64,000 bases of DNA from Methylibium sp965279545. Lineage in GTDB: Bacteria > Pseudomonadota > Gammaproteobacteria > Burkholderiales > Burkholderiaceae_C. Under the pieces are notes generated by a model, which was not told where the DNA came from, ran no database searches, and was given only the letters and a program-made list of their open reading frames with translations. The stretch lies in assembly GCF_965279545.1 (NCBI RefSeq), contig NZ_OZ257250.1:4154001-4218000 (forward strand). The letters run 5' to 3'. A program made the translations under genes and the position numbers. This document shows, piece by piece, positions 27,316 to 35,592 of the stretch. How positions within the stretch are numbered: the stretch's first letter is position 1; every line of letters starts with the position of its first letter.

Positions 27316-28083
27316 TCAGCCGCCGTCGGCGCGGTGCATCGCGGCCTCGACATCGACACGGAAGCGGCGCAGCGCCGCGAGTTCGGCGTGCGGCGCCTGC
27401 AGCGCGGGGTAGAGCACTGCGAGCAGCCCGCGCACCGTCTCGTCGACATCGGCCGGCCGCTGCTGCAGCACGGCCTCCCACAGCAGGTGTTCCATCGGCC
27501 CGAGCACCATCGTGCGCAGCAGGCGCAGTGGCACATCGCGGCGGATCTCGCCGCTGGCCTGGCCGCGTGCCAGCAGGTCCATCAAGGGGGCGGTGTAGCG
27601 GCGCTGCAGTGGCGCCAGCGCGTCCCCTAGTTCTTCCTGGCCCTTCGAGCGTCCTTCAGACAGCACCAGCGCGCACAGCCCGGTGCCTTGCGTGAGGAAC
27701 AGCCGCAGGTGCGTCTGCACGAAGAACTGCAGTTGGGTGCGGATGTCGCGCTCGCGCGGCAGGCCGGCTTCGATGGTCGCGATGATCTCGTCGTACCAGT
27801 CGCCGATCACGCGGGTGCACAACTCGCGCTTGCCACGGAAATAGGTGAAGACGGTGGCCTCGGAGATGTCCAGGCGTTGCGCGATCTCGGTCGTCGTCGC
27901 GCGCTCATAGCCGCGTTCCGAGAAGACTTCGCGACCGACGCGCAGGATGTCGCGCACACGCTGCTCGGACTTGGCACTGGCCGGCGCACGGCGACGCGGG
28001 GACGGGATTTCGACGGCAGGGTTCATCGGCGCGGAGATCTCGCTCGGGGCGACGCCCCGGTGGGTTCCGATTGTCGTCTGCAT
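27316..28083 (-). CDS. TetR-family regulator of the liu genes (LiuQ-like)
   Basis: A 255-residue repressor, divergent from liuA. The DNA-binding part is a standard TetR helix-turn-helix (GREVFSERGYERATTTEIAQRL, split here as ERATTTEIAQRLDISEATVF and TYFRGKRELC), followed by a C-terminal ligand domain. Two starts are possible: ATG at 28083 and ATG at 28026; neither has a good Shine-Dalgarno. A longer frame opening at a TTG at 28104 would translate operator DNA and is rejected. TetR-type LiuQ regulators of isovalerate/leucine genes are known from comparative genomics of betaproteobacteria; assignment here rests on position and the two flanking operator-like palindromes. Confidence 0.85.
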   Translation of the reverse strand: MQTTIGTHRGVAPSEISAPMNPAVEIPSPRRRAPASAKSEQRVRDILRVGREVFSERGYERATTTEIAQRLDISEATVFTYFRGKRELCTRVIGDWYDEIIATIEAGLPRERDIRTQLQFFVQTHLRLFLTQGTGLCALVLSEGRSKGQEELGDALAPLQRRYTAPLMDLLARGQASGEIRRDVPLRLLRTMVLGPMEHLLWEAVLQQRPADVDETVRGLLAVLYPALQAPHAELAALRRFRVDVEAAMHRADGG

Positions 28084-28090
28084 GTTATTG

Positions 28091-28103
28091 TGAGTAAAGC
28101 TCA
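28091..28103. promoter_or_regulatory. Operator-like palindrome O1
   Basis: TGAGTAAAGCTCA, with TGAG/CTCA half-sites, eight bases upstream of the regulator ATG at 28083. A minus-strand -10-like CATTAT (28110-28105) immediately precedes it. The same 13-base pattern recurs at 28203-28215, suggesting autoregulation by the TetR protein. Confidence 0.65.
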
Positions 28104-28171
28104 AATAATGCTTGCGCGCGCCCTGTGTCGGATCTACACTGCAGGTAACCCAACAGGAGTCGTTCAGATCA

Positions 28172-28201
28172 TTGCGACGCTGGTCGGGGTCATCGTAAAT
28201 A
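28172..28201 (+). promoter_or_regulatory. Candidate liuA promoter
   Basis: TTGCGA (28172-28177) and TAAATA (28196-28201) are separated by 18 bases in the most AT-rich part of the divergent region. Operator O2 begins two bases further on and would cover the transcription start, so a bound repressor should block it. Confidence 0.5.
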
Positions 28202-28202
28202 T

Positions 28203-28215
28203 TGAGTAATGCTCA
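28203..28215. promoter_or_regulatory. Operator-like palindrome O2
   Basis: TGAGTAATGCTCA differs from O1 by one central base. It lies just downstream of the candidate liuA -10 box, mirroring the placement of O1 with respect to the regulator's own promoter. Confidence 0.65.
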
Positions 28216-28280
28216 TTTCTAGGAATCGGCAGGGCCGTCGTTCCGCGCGGTGAACGCAGGCCTTGCAGGAGACACGCCCC

Positions 28281-29456
28281 ATGTCCAGCTTCATCGGTCT
28301 CGACATTGATCTCGGCGAGACGATCGGCATGCTGCGCGACAGCGTGCGCGACTTCGCCCGGCAGGAGATCGCGCCGCGCGCGGCCGACATCGACCGCGAC
28401 AACCTGTTCCCGGCCGACCTCTGGCGCAAGCTAGGCGACCTGGGCGTGCACGGCATGACGGTCGACGAGGCCTATGGCGGCACTGGCCTCGGCTACCTGG
28501 CGCACATGGTGGCGATGGAGGAGATCTCGCGTGCCTCCGCGTCCGTGGGGCTGTCGTACGGCGCGCATTCCAACCTCTGCATCAACCAGCTGCACCGCAA
28601 CGGCAGCGAAGCCCAGAAGTGCCGCTACCTGCCCAAGCTGGTGTCCGGCGAGCACGTCGGCGCGCTGGCGATGAGCGAGCCCAATGCCGGCTCCGACGTG
28701 GTCAGCATGAAGCTGCGCGCCGAGCGACGCGGCGACCGCTACGTGCTGAACGGTGCGAAGATGTGGATCACCAACGGCGGCGACGCCGACACGATGGTGG
28801 TCTATGCCAAGACCGAGCCCGAGGCCGGCGCCAAGGGCGTCACGGCCCTGATCGTCGAGAAGGGTTTCAAGGGCCTGAGCTTCGGCAGCAAGCTCGACAA
28901 GCTGGGCATGCGCGGCTCCAACACCTACCCGGTGTTCTTCGAGGACTGCGAGGTGCCGGCCGACAACGTGCTCGGCCGGGAGGGCGGCGGCGTCAAGGTG
29001 CTGATGAGCGGCCTGGACTATGAGCGCGCGGTGCTGTCGGCCGGGCCGCTGGGCATCATGGCGGCCTGCATGGACCTGGTGCTGCCCTATGTGCACGACC
29101 GCAAGCAGTTCGGGCAGAGCATCGGCGAGTTCCAGCTGATGCAGGGCAAGCTGGCCGACCTGTACACCACCTTCTCGGCCTGCCGCGCCTACGTCTACGC
29201 CGTCGGCCAGGCCTGCGACCGCGCCGACCACAGCCGCTCGCTGAGCAAGGACGCGGCCGGCGCCATCCTCTACGCCGCCGAGAAGGCCACCTGGATGGCC
29301 GGCGAGGCGATCCAGGTGCTGGGCGGCAACGGCTACATCAACGAGTACCCGGCCGGGCGCCTGTGGCGCGACGCCAAGCTCTACGAGATCGGCGCCGGCA
29401 CCTCGGAAATCCGGCGCATGCTGATCGGCCGCGAGCTGTTCGCCGAGTCGGCCTGA
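28281..29456 (+). CDS. liuA: Isovaleryl-CoA dehydrogenase
   Basis: A flavin-dependent acyl-CoA dehydrogenase (391 residues) converting isovaleryl-CoA to 3-methylcrotonyl-CoA in leucine breakdown. Signatures: AMSEPNAGSDVVSMKL and WITNGGDADTMVVYAKT (FAD/substrate loops), the catalytic Glu248 in GLDYERAVLSAGP at the position used by isovaleryl-CoA dehydrogenases, and the C-terminal QVLGGNGYINEYP. ATG at 28281 has AGGAG nine bases upstream; an in-frame upstream TTG at 28263 is ignored. First gene of the liu operon, under the presumed TetR operator O2. Confidence 0.95.
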   Translation: MSSFIGLDIDLGETIGMLRDSVRDFARQEIAPRAADIDRDNLFPADLWRKLGDLGVHGMTVDEAYGGTGLGYLAHMVAMEEISRASASVGLSYGAHSNLCINQLHRNGSEAQKCRYLPKLVSGEHVGALAMSEPNAGSDVVSMKLRAERRGDRYVLNGAKMWITNGGDADTMVVYAKTEPEAGAKGVTALIVEKGFKGLSFGSKLDKLGMRGSNTYPVFFEDCEVPADNVLGREGGGVKVLMSGLDYERAVLSAGPLGIMAACMDLVLPYVHDRKQFGQSIGEFQLMQGKLADLYTTFSACRAYVYAVGQACDRADHSRSLSKDAAGAILYAAEKATWMAGEAIQVLGGNGYINEYPAGRLWRDAKLYEIGAGTSEIRRMLIGRELFAESA

Positions 29457-29471
29457 GCCGCGGGACCCGCG

Positions 29472-31094
29472 ATGCCGACACTGGGTTCCGCCCTCGATCC
29501 GCGCAGCGACGAATTCAAGGCCAATGCGGCCGCGATGCGCCGCAGCGTCGACGATCTGAACGCGAAGCTCGCGCAGATCGAGCGGGGTGGCGGTGAGGTG
29601 GCGCGCGCGCGGCACGTCGCGCGCGGCAAGCTGCTGCCGCGCGAGCGGGTCGAGCTGCTGCTGGACCCGGACACGCCCTTCCTCGAGATCGCCCCGCTGG
29701 CCGCGATGGGCGTTTACCGCGACACCGACGGCAGCGATGCGGCGCCGTGCGCCGGCGTGATCGCCGGCATCGGCCGGGTCGCCGGCATCGAATGCGTGAT
29801 CGTCTGCAACGACGCCACCGTCAAGGGCGGCACCTACTACCCGCTGACGGTGAAGAAGCACCTGCGCGCGCAGGAGATCGCACAGCAGAACCGCCTGCCC
29901 TGCCTCTACCTGGTCGACAGCGGCGGCGCCAACCTGCCGAACCAGGACGAGGTGTTCCCGGACCGCGACCACTTCGGCCGCATCTTCTACAACCAGGCGA
30001 CGATGAGCGCCGACGGCATCCCGCAGATCGCGGTGGTGATGGGCTCGTGCACCGCCGGCGGCGCCTACGTGCCGGCGATGAGCGACGAGACCATCATCGT
30101 TCAGAACCAGGGCACCATCTTCCTCGGCGGTCCGCCGCTGGTGAAGGCCGCGACCGGCGAGGTCGTGACGGCCGAAGACCTGGGTGGCGGCGACGTCCAC
30201 ACCCGCCTGTCGGGCGTGGCCGACCACCTGGCGCGCAACGACACCCATGCGCTCGCGCTGGCGCGCCAGATCGTCGGGCACCTCAACCGCCGCAAGCCGC
30301 CGCCGCCGGTGCTGCGCGCGCCGGCGGCGCCGAAGTACGAGGCCGCCGAGCTGCATGGAGTGATCCCGACCGACACGCGCAAGCCCTTCGACGTGCGCGA
30401 GGTCATCGCCCGCATCGTCGACGGCAGCGAGTTCGACGAGTTCAAGGCGCGCTACGGCGCCACGCTGGTGACCGGCTTCGCGCACATCGAGGGCCTGCCG
30501 GTCGGCATCGTCGCGAACAACGGCATCCTGTTTTCCGAGAGCGCCAACAAGGGCGCGCACTTCATCGAGCTGTGCTGCCAGCGCAAGATCCCGCTGGTGT
30601 TCCTGCAGAACATCACCGGCTTCATGGTCGGCCGCAAGGTCGAGAACGAAGGCATCGCGCGCGCCGGCGCGAAGATGGTCACCGCGGTGGCCTGCGCCAA
30701 CGTGCCCAAGTTCACCGTCATCATCGGCGGCAGCTTCGGGGCCGGCAACTACGGCATGTGCGGCCGCGCCTACTCGCCGCGCTTCCTGTGGATGTGGCCC
30801 AACGCGCGCATCTCGGTGATGGGCGGCGAGCAGGCCGCCAGCGTGCTGGCCACCGTGAAGCGCGACGGCATCGAGGCCCGCGGCGGGCAGTGGTCGGCCG
30901 ACGAGGAGGCGGCTTTCAAGGCGCCGCTGCTCGCACAGTACGAGACCCAGGGTCACCCTTACTACGCCAGCGCCCGGCTGTGGGACGATGGCGTGATCGA
31001 TCCCGCCGACACGCGCCGCGTGCTGGCGCTCGGGCTGAGTGCGAGCCTGAACGCGCCGATTCCCGACGCGAAGTTCGGCGTGTTCCGCATGTGA
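29472..31094 (+). CDS. liuB: Methylcrotonoyl-CoA carboxylase beta (carboxyltransferase) subunit
   Basis: The 540-residue carboxyltransferase partner of liuD carboxylates 3-methylcrotonyl-CoA at C4. The crotonase-like halves show VDSGGANLPNQDEVFPDRDH and GSCTAGGAYVPAMSDE in the N-half. The C-half has NNGILFSESANKGAHFIEL and GSFGAGNYGMCGRAYSPRF, which match methylcrotonyl-CoA rather than propionyl-CoA carboxylases (GANLPNQDEVF and the MCGRAYSPRF loop). It begins 15 bases after liuA. Its stop overlaps a 14-codon frame that runs into liuC. Confidence 0.96.
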   Translation: MPTLGSALDPRSDEFKANAAAMRRSVDDLNAKLAQIERGGGEVARARHVARGKLLPRERVELLLDPDTPFLEIAPLAAMGVYRDTDGSDAAPCAGVIAGIGRVAGIECVIVCNDATVKGGTYYPLTVKKHLRAQEIAQQNRLPCLYLVDSGGANLPNQDEVFPDRDHFGRIFYNQATMSADGIPQIAVVMGSCTAGGAYVPAMSDETIIVQNQGTIFLGGPPLVKAATGEVVTAEDLGGGDVHTRLSGVADHLARNDTHALALARQIVGHLNRRKPPPPVLRAPAAPKYEAAELHGVIPTDTRKPFDVREVIARIVDGSEFDEFKARYGATLVTGFAHIEGLPVGIVANNGILFSESANKGAHFIELCCQRKIPLVFLQNITGFMVGRKVENEGIARAGAKMVTAVACANVPKFTVIIGGSFGAGNYGMCGRAYSPRFLWMWPNARISVMGGEQAASVLATVKRDGIEARGGQWSADEEAAFKAPLLAQYETQGHPYYASARLWDDGVIDPADTRRVLALGLSASLNAPIPDAKFGVFRM

Positions 31095-31138
31095 TGGAGG
31101 GCGCCGCGATGCCGCACAGCCAGGGTCCCGCCGCATGA
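31094..31138 (+). CDS. Possible 14-codon coupling mini-ORF
   Basis: An ATG embedded in the liuB stop (TGATG at 31092-31096) opens a 14-residue frame whose stop overlaps the liuC start (ATGA at 31135-31138). liuC has no evident ribosome site of its own, so ribosomes may pass from liuB to liuC through this frame. It may equally be chance. Confidence 0.3.
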   Translation: MEGAAMPHSQGPAA

Positions 31139-31926
31139 GCTCCGACACGACCGTCCGCGTGAGCCGACCGGCCGCTGCCGTGGCGCAGGTGACGCTGTGC
31201 CGCCCCGACCTGCGCAACGCCTTCAACGACGAGGTGATCGCCGCGCTGACGCAGGCCTTTCGCGCGCTCGACATCGACGACGCCGTGCGCGTCGTCGTGC
31301 TGGCCGCCGAGGGCCCGGCCTTTTGCGCCGGCGCCGACCTGCACTGGATGCGCCGCATGGCGGATTACACGCGCGCGCAGAACCTCGACGACGCGGCCGG
31401 CCTCGCCGAGATGCTGCGCAGCATCGCGGGCTGCCGCAAGCCGACGATCGCGCGCGTGCAGGGCGATGCCTATGCCGGCGGCGTGGGCCTGGTGGCAGCC
31501 TGCGATCTCGCGGTGGCGGCGGATTCGGTGCAGTTCTGCCTCAGCGAGGTGAAGCTCGGGTTGGTCCCGGCGACGATCAGTCCCTACGTGGTTCGCGCGA
31601 TGGGCGCACGCGCGGCGCAGCGCTACATGCTCACGGCGGAACGCTTCGATGCCGCGACGGCGTTGCGATTGGGCTTCGTTCACGAGGTGGTGCCGGCCGA
31701 ATCGCTGGACCGCGGCGTGCAGGGGCTGACCGGCGCGCTGCTCGCTGCCAGCCCGCAGGCCCTGGCCGCCTGCAAGCGCCTGCTGCACGAGGTGACAGGG
31801 CAGCCGCTCGATGCGGCGCTGATCGCGCGCACCGTCGAGTTCATCGCCGATGCGCGCGCGTCGGACGAGGGCCGGGAGGGTGTGCAGGCTTTTCTCGGCA
31901 AGCGCAAGCCGCGCTGGCAGGAGTGA
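31135..31926 (+). CDS. liuC: Methylglutaconyl-CoA hydratase
   Basis: A 263-residue enoyl-CoA hydratase/isomerase family member, expected to hydrate 3-methylglutaconyl-CoA to HMG-CoA. The oxyanion-hole segments are visible as FCAGADLHWMRRM and VQGDAYAGGVGLVAACDLAVA, followed by LSEVKLGLVPATISPYVVRA, in which Glu of SEVKLG corresponds to a catalytic crotonase residue. Position between the two carboxylase genes fixes its likely substrate; by sequence alone a generic enoyl-CoA hydratase would be the call. Confidence 0.92.
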   Translation: MSSDTTVRVSRPAAAVAQVTLCRPDLRNAFNDEVIAALTQAFRALDIDDAVRVVVLAAEGPAFCAGADLHWMRRMADYTRAQNLDDAAGLAEMLRSIAGCRKPTIARVQGDAYAGGVGLVAACDLAVAADSVQFCLSEVKLGLVPATISPYVVRAMGARAAQRYMLTAERFDAATALRLGFVHEVVPAESLDRGVQGLTGALLAASPQALAACKRLLHEVTGQPLDAALIARTVEFIADARASDEGREGVQAFLGKRKPRWQE

Positions 31927-31930
31927 GGCG

Positions 31931-32590
31931 ATGGAACTGCTGTCCGTGGACGCCCTCGACACGACGCAGCTGATCGCGCTCGCGGCCGCATTGGGCTGGG
32001 CCAGCGGCCTGCGGCTCTATGCGGTGCTGGCGATCACCGGCCTGGTGGGCTACGCCGGATGGGTGCAACTGCCGCCCGGCCTGCAGTTGTTGCAGCACCC
32101 GGCGATGCTGGCCGGCAGCGGCTTCATGCTGTTCGTCGAGTTCTTCGCCGACAAGATTCCCGGGCTCGATTCGCTGTGGGACCTGATCCACACCGCCGTG
32201 CGCATCCCCGCCGGAGCCGCGTTGGCCGCCGCGGTGTTCGGTGCCGACCACGCCACCGCCGCGGCGCTCGCGGCCCTGCTGGGCGGCACGCTGGCGGCGA
32301 CCAGCCACGTGGCCAAGGCCACCACCCGCGCGGCGCTCAACACCTCGCCCGAGCCGTTCTCGAACATCGCCATGTCGCTGCTCGGCGACCTGGCGGTGCC
32401 GTCGATGCTGTGGCTCGCGTTTGCGCACCCGGCGCTCGCGATCGCCGGCGTGGCGATCGCCTTCGTGGGCATGCTGGTGCTCGTGTGGGTGCTGTCGAAG
32501 TTTCTCGCGCGCGTGTGGATGCGACTGAGGATGCTGCTCGGGGTGACTTCGTCGCCTGCAGCGGGTGGTGACGGGGCGGCGGGGACATAG
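31931..32590 (+). CDS. DUF4126 membrane protein
   Basis: A 219-residue predicted inner-membrane protein with about five hydrophobic segments. The family-typical parts are LGWASGLRLYAVLAITGLVG at the start and FVEFFADKIPGLDSLWDLIH, then AATSHVAKATTRAALNTSPE. Function unknown. It starts four bases after the liuC stop, so it is co-transcribed with leucine catabolism genes here, but no direct pathway role is established. The 371 bases that follow are of unusual composition. Confidence 0.85.
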   Translation: MELLSVDALDTTQLIALAAALGWASGLRLYAVLAITGLVGYAGWVQLPPGLQLLQHPAMLAGSGFMLFVEFFADKIPGLDSLWDLIHTAVRIPAGAALAAAVFGADHATAAALAALLGGTLAATSHVAKATTRAALNTSPEPFSNIAMSLLGDLAVPSMLWLAFAHPALAIAGVAIAFVGMLVLVWVLSKFLARVWMRLRMLLGVTSSPAAGGDGAAGT

Positions 32591-32961
32591 GGTGAACTTT
32601 GCTCACGCCCGCGGTGTTTGGCGGTCTGCATGTGCAGCCCAGCGAAAACCATCTTTGACGCTCGCAGCCGGAAGCGGCGTCGCTGCTTCCGGCTGGGGTG
32701 GTGCGGCTCGACACACTGCAATTCGGGGTGCGTCGATGGGCTCTGCTGGTGCCCGCCAATTCGGTGTTGGGGTGGCCGGCGGAGTGAATAAGAATTGGCT
32801 GAACGGAGCCGGCCACCCCAATGCCGGATGGGCTCGCTCAGTCGATGCAACCGGCAGCACAGCGGTCGTCTACCCGACGCTGAATTGTGACCCGCAGACC
32901 ACAAGGGCGCGGCAGCCTTTCATGCATCGCGGATCGCGCACGACGCGGCGGAGCCCCTGAG
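32591..32961. other. Atypical 371-bp spacer with interleaved inverted repeats
   Basis: A non-coding stretch inside the liu operon, visibly less GC-rich than its flanks. It has an 11-bp stem-loop (32665-32675/32685-32695, CAGCCGGAAGC). It also has two inverted repeats in interleaved order: an 8-bp pair (32755-32762/32792-32799, GCCAATTC) and a 14-bp pair (32767-32780/32808-32821, TTGGGGTGGCCGGC). The interleaving would permit an H-type pseudoknot in RNA. No protein-coding frame looks real. It could be a cassette-like insertion or a structured operon leader before liuD. Confidence 0.6.
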
Positions 32962-35001
32962 ATGTTCAAGAAGATCCTGATCGCCAACCGCGGCGAGATC
33001 GCGTGTCGCGTCGCGACGACTGCGCGCCGGCTCGGCATCGCGACCGTTGCCGTGTACTCCGATGCCGATGCGAACGCGCTGCACGTGCGGGCCTGCGACG
33101 AAGCCGTCCGCATCGGCGGCGCGGCACCGCGCGACAGTTATCTGCGTCCGGAGCGCATTCTCGAGGCGGCCCTCGCGACGGGCGCGCAGGCGGTGCACCC
33201 CGGCTACGGCTTCCTCAGCGAGAACGAAGGCTTCGCGCAGGCCTGCGCCGATGCCGGCATCGCGTTCATCGGGCCCACACCGGCGGCGATCCAGGCGATG
33301 GGCCTGAAGGCCGAATCGAAGCGCCTGATGGACGCCGCGAACGTGCCGCTGGTGCCCGGCTACCACGGCGCCGACCAGGACCCGGCGCTGCTGCGGCGCG
33401 AGGCCGCGCGCATCGGCTACCCGGTGCTGATCAAGGCCAGCGCGGGCGGCGGCGGCAAGGGCATGCGCGTGGTGACGAGCGAGGCCGGATTCGAGGCTGC
33501 GCTCGCGTCGTGCCAGCGCGAGGCCCTCAACAGCTTCGGCGACGATGCGGTGCTGGTCGAGCGCTACCTGCGCAAGCCCCGGCACATCGAGATCCAGGTG
33601 TTCGGCGACAACCACGGCCACTGCCTCTACCTGTTCGAGCGCGACTGCTCGGTGCAGCGTCGTCACCAGAAGCTGCTCGAGGAGGCGCCGGCCCCCGGCA
33701 TGAGCGAGGAGCGCCGCCGCGCGATGGGCGAGGCCGCGGTGGCGGCCGCGAAGGCGGTCGGCTACGTCGGCGCCGGCACGGTGGAGTTCATCGCCGAGCC
33801 CGATGGTCGCTTCTACTTCATGGAGATGAACACGCGGCTGCAGGTCGAGCACCCGGTGACGGAGGCGATCACCGGGCTCGACCTTGTCGAGTGGCAGCTG
33901 CGCGTCGCGGCCGGCGAGCCGCTGCCGCTGCAACAGCACGAACTGCGGATTCACGGCCACGCGATCGAGGCGCGCGTGTGCGCCGAGAACCCCGACGCGA
34001 ACTTCCTGCCGTCGACCGGCCGGCTGCAGGTGCTGCGCTGGCCGGCGCACGTGGCCTTTCGGCGCACGACCGATGCAGGCGACTCGCGGGATGCGGCGCC
34101 CGCGCCGGTGCGGGTCGACGCCGGCGTCGGCGAGGGCGACAGCATCACGCCTCACTACGACTCGATGGTGGCCAAGCTCATCGTCTGGGGCGAGGACCGC
34201 GCGCAGGCGCTGGCGCGCATGGACCGCGCGCTGGCGCAGACCCACATCGTCGGCCCGCAGCACAACGTGGCTTTCCTGCGCCGCGTGGTGAACAGCGCGT
34301 CGTTCGCCGAGGCCGACCTCGACACCGGCCTGATCGAGCGCGAGCGTGCGGTCCTGTTCGATGTGCCGCCGCTTGCGATCGACGTGGTCGCGGCCGGCGT
34401 CGCGGCCCACGCTGTTGCCCTGGAGCGCGCGAGCGAGGATGCCGATCCGTGGTCACGCCGCGACGGCTGGCGGCTGCACGGCGGCGCGACGCGGCGTTTC
34501 GAGATCGACCACGCCGACAGTCACCACCGCGTGGCGCTGATGCGCACCCGCGGGGGTGCGATGCAACTGCATGTCGGCGAGGTGGCGCACGCGTTCACCG
34601 TGACACCCCTCGGCAGTGACCGCTACGACATCGTGCTTGGCGAGCGCCGGATCGCACTCGCGGCCTATGCGATCGGCGAGAGCGTTGCGGTGTTCGTCCC
34701 CGAAGGCTCGGCCCTGGTGCGTGAGGTCGACGTGTTGGCCCATGCCGGCGACGCCGCATCGGAAGGGGGGCGCCTGACGGCGCCGATGCCCGGCAAGGTG
34801 GTGGGCTTTCTGGCGCAGCCGGGCGAGCGCGTCAAGCGCGGCCAGCCGCTGGCCGTGATGGAGGCGATGAAGATGGAACACACGCTGAGCGCGCCGAGCG
34901 ACGGCATCGTCAAGGGCCTGTGTTTCGCGGCCGGCGAGCAGGTCGCCGAGGGCGAGGCGCTGCTGGACTTCGAGGCCGTGGCCGACGGCGGTGCCGCGTG
35001 A
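32962..35001 (+). CDS. liuD: Methylcrotonoyl-CoA carboxylase alpha (biotin carboxylase/carrier) subunit
   Basis: A 679-residue biotin-dependent subunit. The biotin carboxylase domain runs from KILIANRGEIACRV through SAGGGGKGMRVV (ATP loop), FGDNHGHCLYLFERDCSVQR and MEMNTRLQVEHPVTEAI. A linker domain follows, then the biotinyl domain with Lys637 in VMEAMKMEHTL. It works with liuB to make 3-methylglutaconyl-CoA using bicarbonate. The ATG at 32962 fits the conserved N-terminus exactly; no strong Shine-Dalgarno precedes it. It is separated from the upstream operon genes by the atypical spacer and may have its own promoter there. Confidence 0.96.
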   Translation: MFKKILIANRGEIACRVATTARRLGIATVAVYSDADANALHVRACDEAVRIGGAAPRDSYLRPERILEAALATGAQAVHPGYGFLSENEGFAQACADAGIAFIGPTPAAIQAMGLKAESKRLMDAANVPLVPGYHGADQDPALLRREAARIGYPVLIKASAGGGGKGMRVVTSEAGFEAALASCQREALNSFGDDAVLVERYLRKPRHIEIQVFGDNHGHCLYLFERDCSVQRRHQKLLEEAPAPGMSEERRRAMGEAAVAAAKAVGYVGAGTVEFIAEPDGRFYFMEMNTRLQVEHPVTEAITGLDLVEWQLRVAAGEPLPLQQHELRIHGHAIEARVCAENPDANFLPSTGRLQVLRWPAHVAFRRTTDAGDSRDAAPAPVRVDAGVGEGDSITPHYDSMVAKLIVWGEDRAQALARMDRALAQTHIVGPQHNVAFLRRVVNSASFAEADLDTGLIERERAVLFDVPPLAIDVVAAGVAAHAVALERASEDADPWSRRDGWRLHGGATRRFEIDHADSHHRVALMRTRGGAMQLHVGEVAHAFTVTPLGSDRYDIVLGERRIALAAYAIGESVAVFVPEGSALVREVDVLAHAGDAASEGGRLTAPMPGKVVGFLAQPGERVKRGQPLAVMEAMKMEHTLSAPSDGIVKGLCFAAGEQVAEGEALLDFEAVADGGAA

Positions 35002-35027
35002 GCCGGCGGTTGCCAGCCGGCGCCGTG

Positions 35028-35450
35028 TCAGTGGCGCGCCGCGCGCTCGCGCCCGATGCCGAGCCAGTTCGATGGCGAGAAGCGGCTGCGCGCCGGTGTC
35101 GGCTCGCCGTCCAGCGCGGTGAGCGCGCGGCTCAGACCGAAACCGCTGGTGTCCTGCGACCAGGCCAGGTCCTGCGGCGCACGGCTCGGAATCCGCGCCA
35201 GCGCGGCACGTGTCGCCTTCGCGGCCTCGGCCATGTGGATCTTCACGTCTTCGGCGGCGCTGACGTCTTCGAAACGATCGGCCAGTTCGTAGAGTGTGTA
35301 GTCGTTGAGGCTGCGGCACACGCTCGCCACCTCGTCGGCGTAGTCGCGCTGGCGCAGCATGCGGCCCACATCGATGCCTTCACCGAGCGTGCGCAGCAGC
35401 GTGAAGTGGATGCGGGTGGCGAGTTGCAGGCGGGTGAAGGTGGGTATCAC
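35028..35450 (-). CDS. Small protein of unknown function, opposite strand within the liu cluster
   Basis: I do not recognise this 140-residue protein. It is read against the liu genes, in the gap between liuD and liuE. GTG at 35450 is chosen because GGAG sits six bases upstream (35455-35458 on the minus strand) and because the frame further upstream runs into liuE antisense and looks non-coding. The protein has a helical, charged N-terminal part (LQLATRIHFTLLRTLGEGID, then MLRQRDYADEVASVCRSLND) and a basic C-terminus. No membrane segment or known catalytic motif is visible. Amino-acid use looks protein-like, so I consider it real. Confidence 0.65.
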   Translation of the reverse strand: MIPTFTRLQLATRIHFTLLRTLGEGIDVGRMLRQRDYADEVASVCRSLNDYTLYELADRFEDVSAAEDVKIHMAEAAKATRAALARIPSRAPQDLAWSQDTSGFGLSRALTALDGEPTPARSRFSPSNWLGIGRERAARH

Positions 35451-35592
35451 GGCGAACTCCGGGAATTGCCTGCATGGTGCGGTGCCGTTCGCCGCATGCC
35501 CATCCCGCACAATGGGGAGGGGCGCACGCTCGTTCACGGGGTGCCCGGTGGCGCACCGAAATGCGTCGCTGAAAGTTTGTGAGGAACCACAC

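Noticed and set aside
28102..28104. TTG at 28104 as start of the TetR gene
   Set aside because: It would translate the operator palindrome and has no ribosome site; ATG at 28083 or 28026 is more sensible.
32591..32961. Integron attC site or gene cassette in the liu operon spacer
   Set aside because: Inverted repeats are present but I find no matching RYYYAAC/GTTRRRY core sites, no cassette-borne ORF and no integrase; the inverted repeats are interleaved, not nested as in attC.
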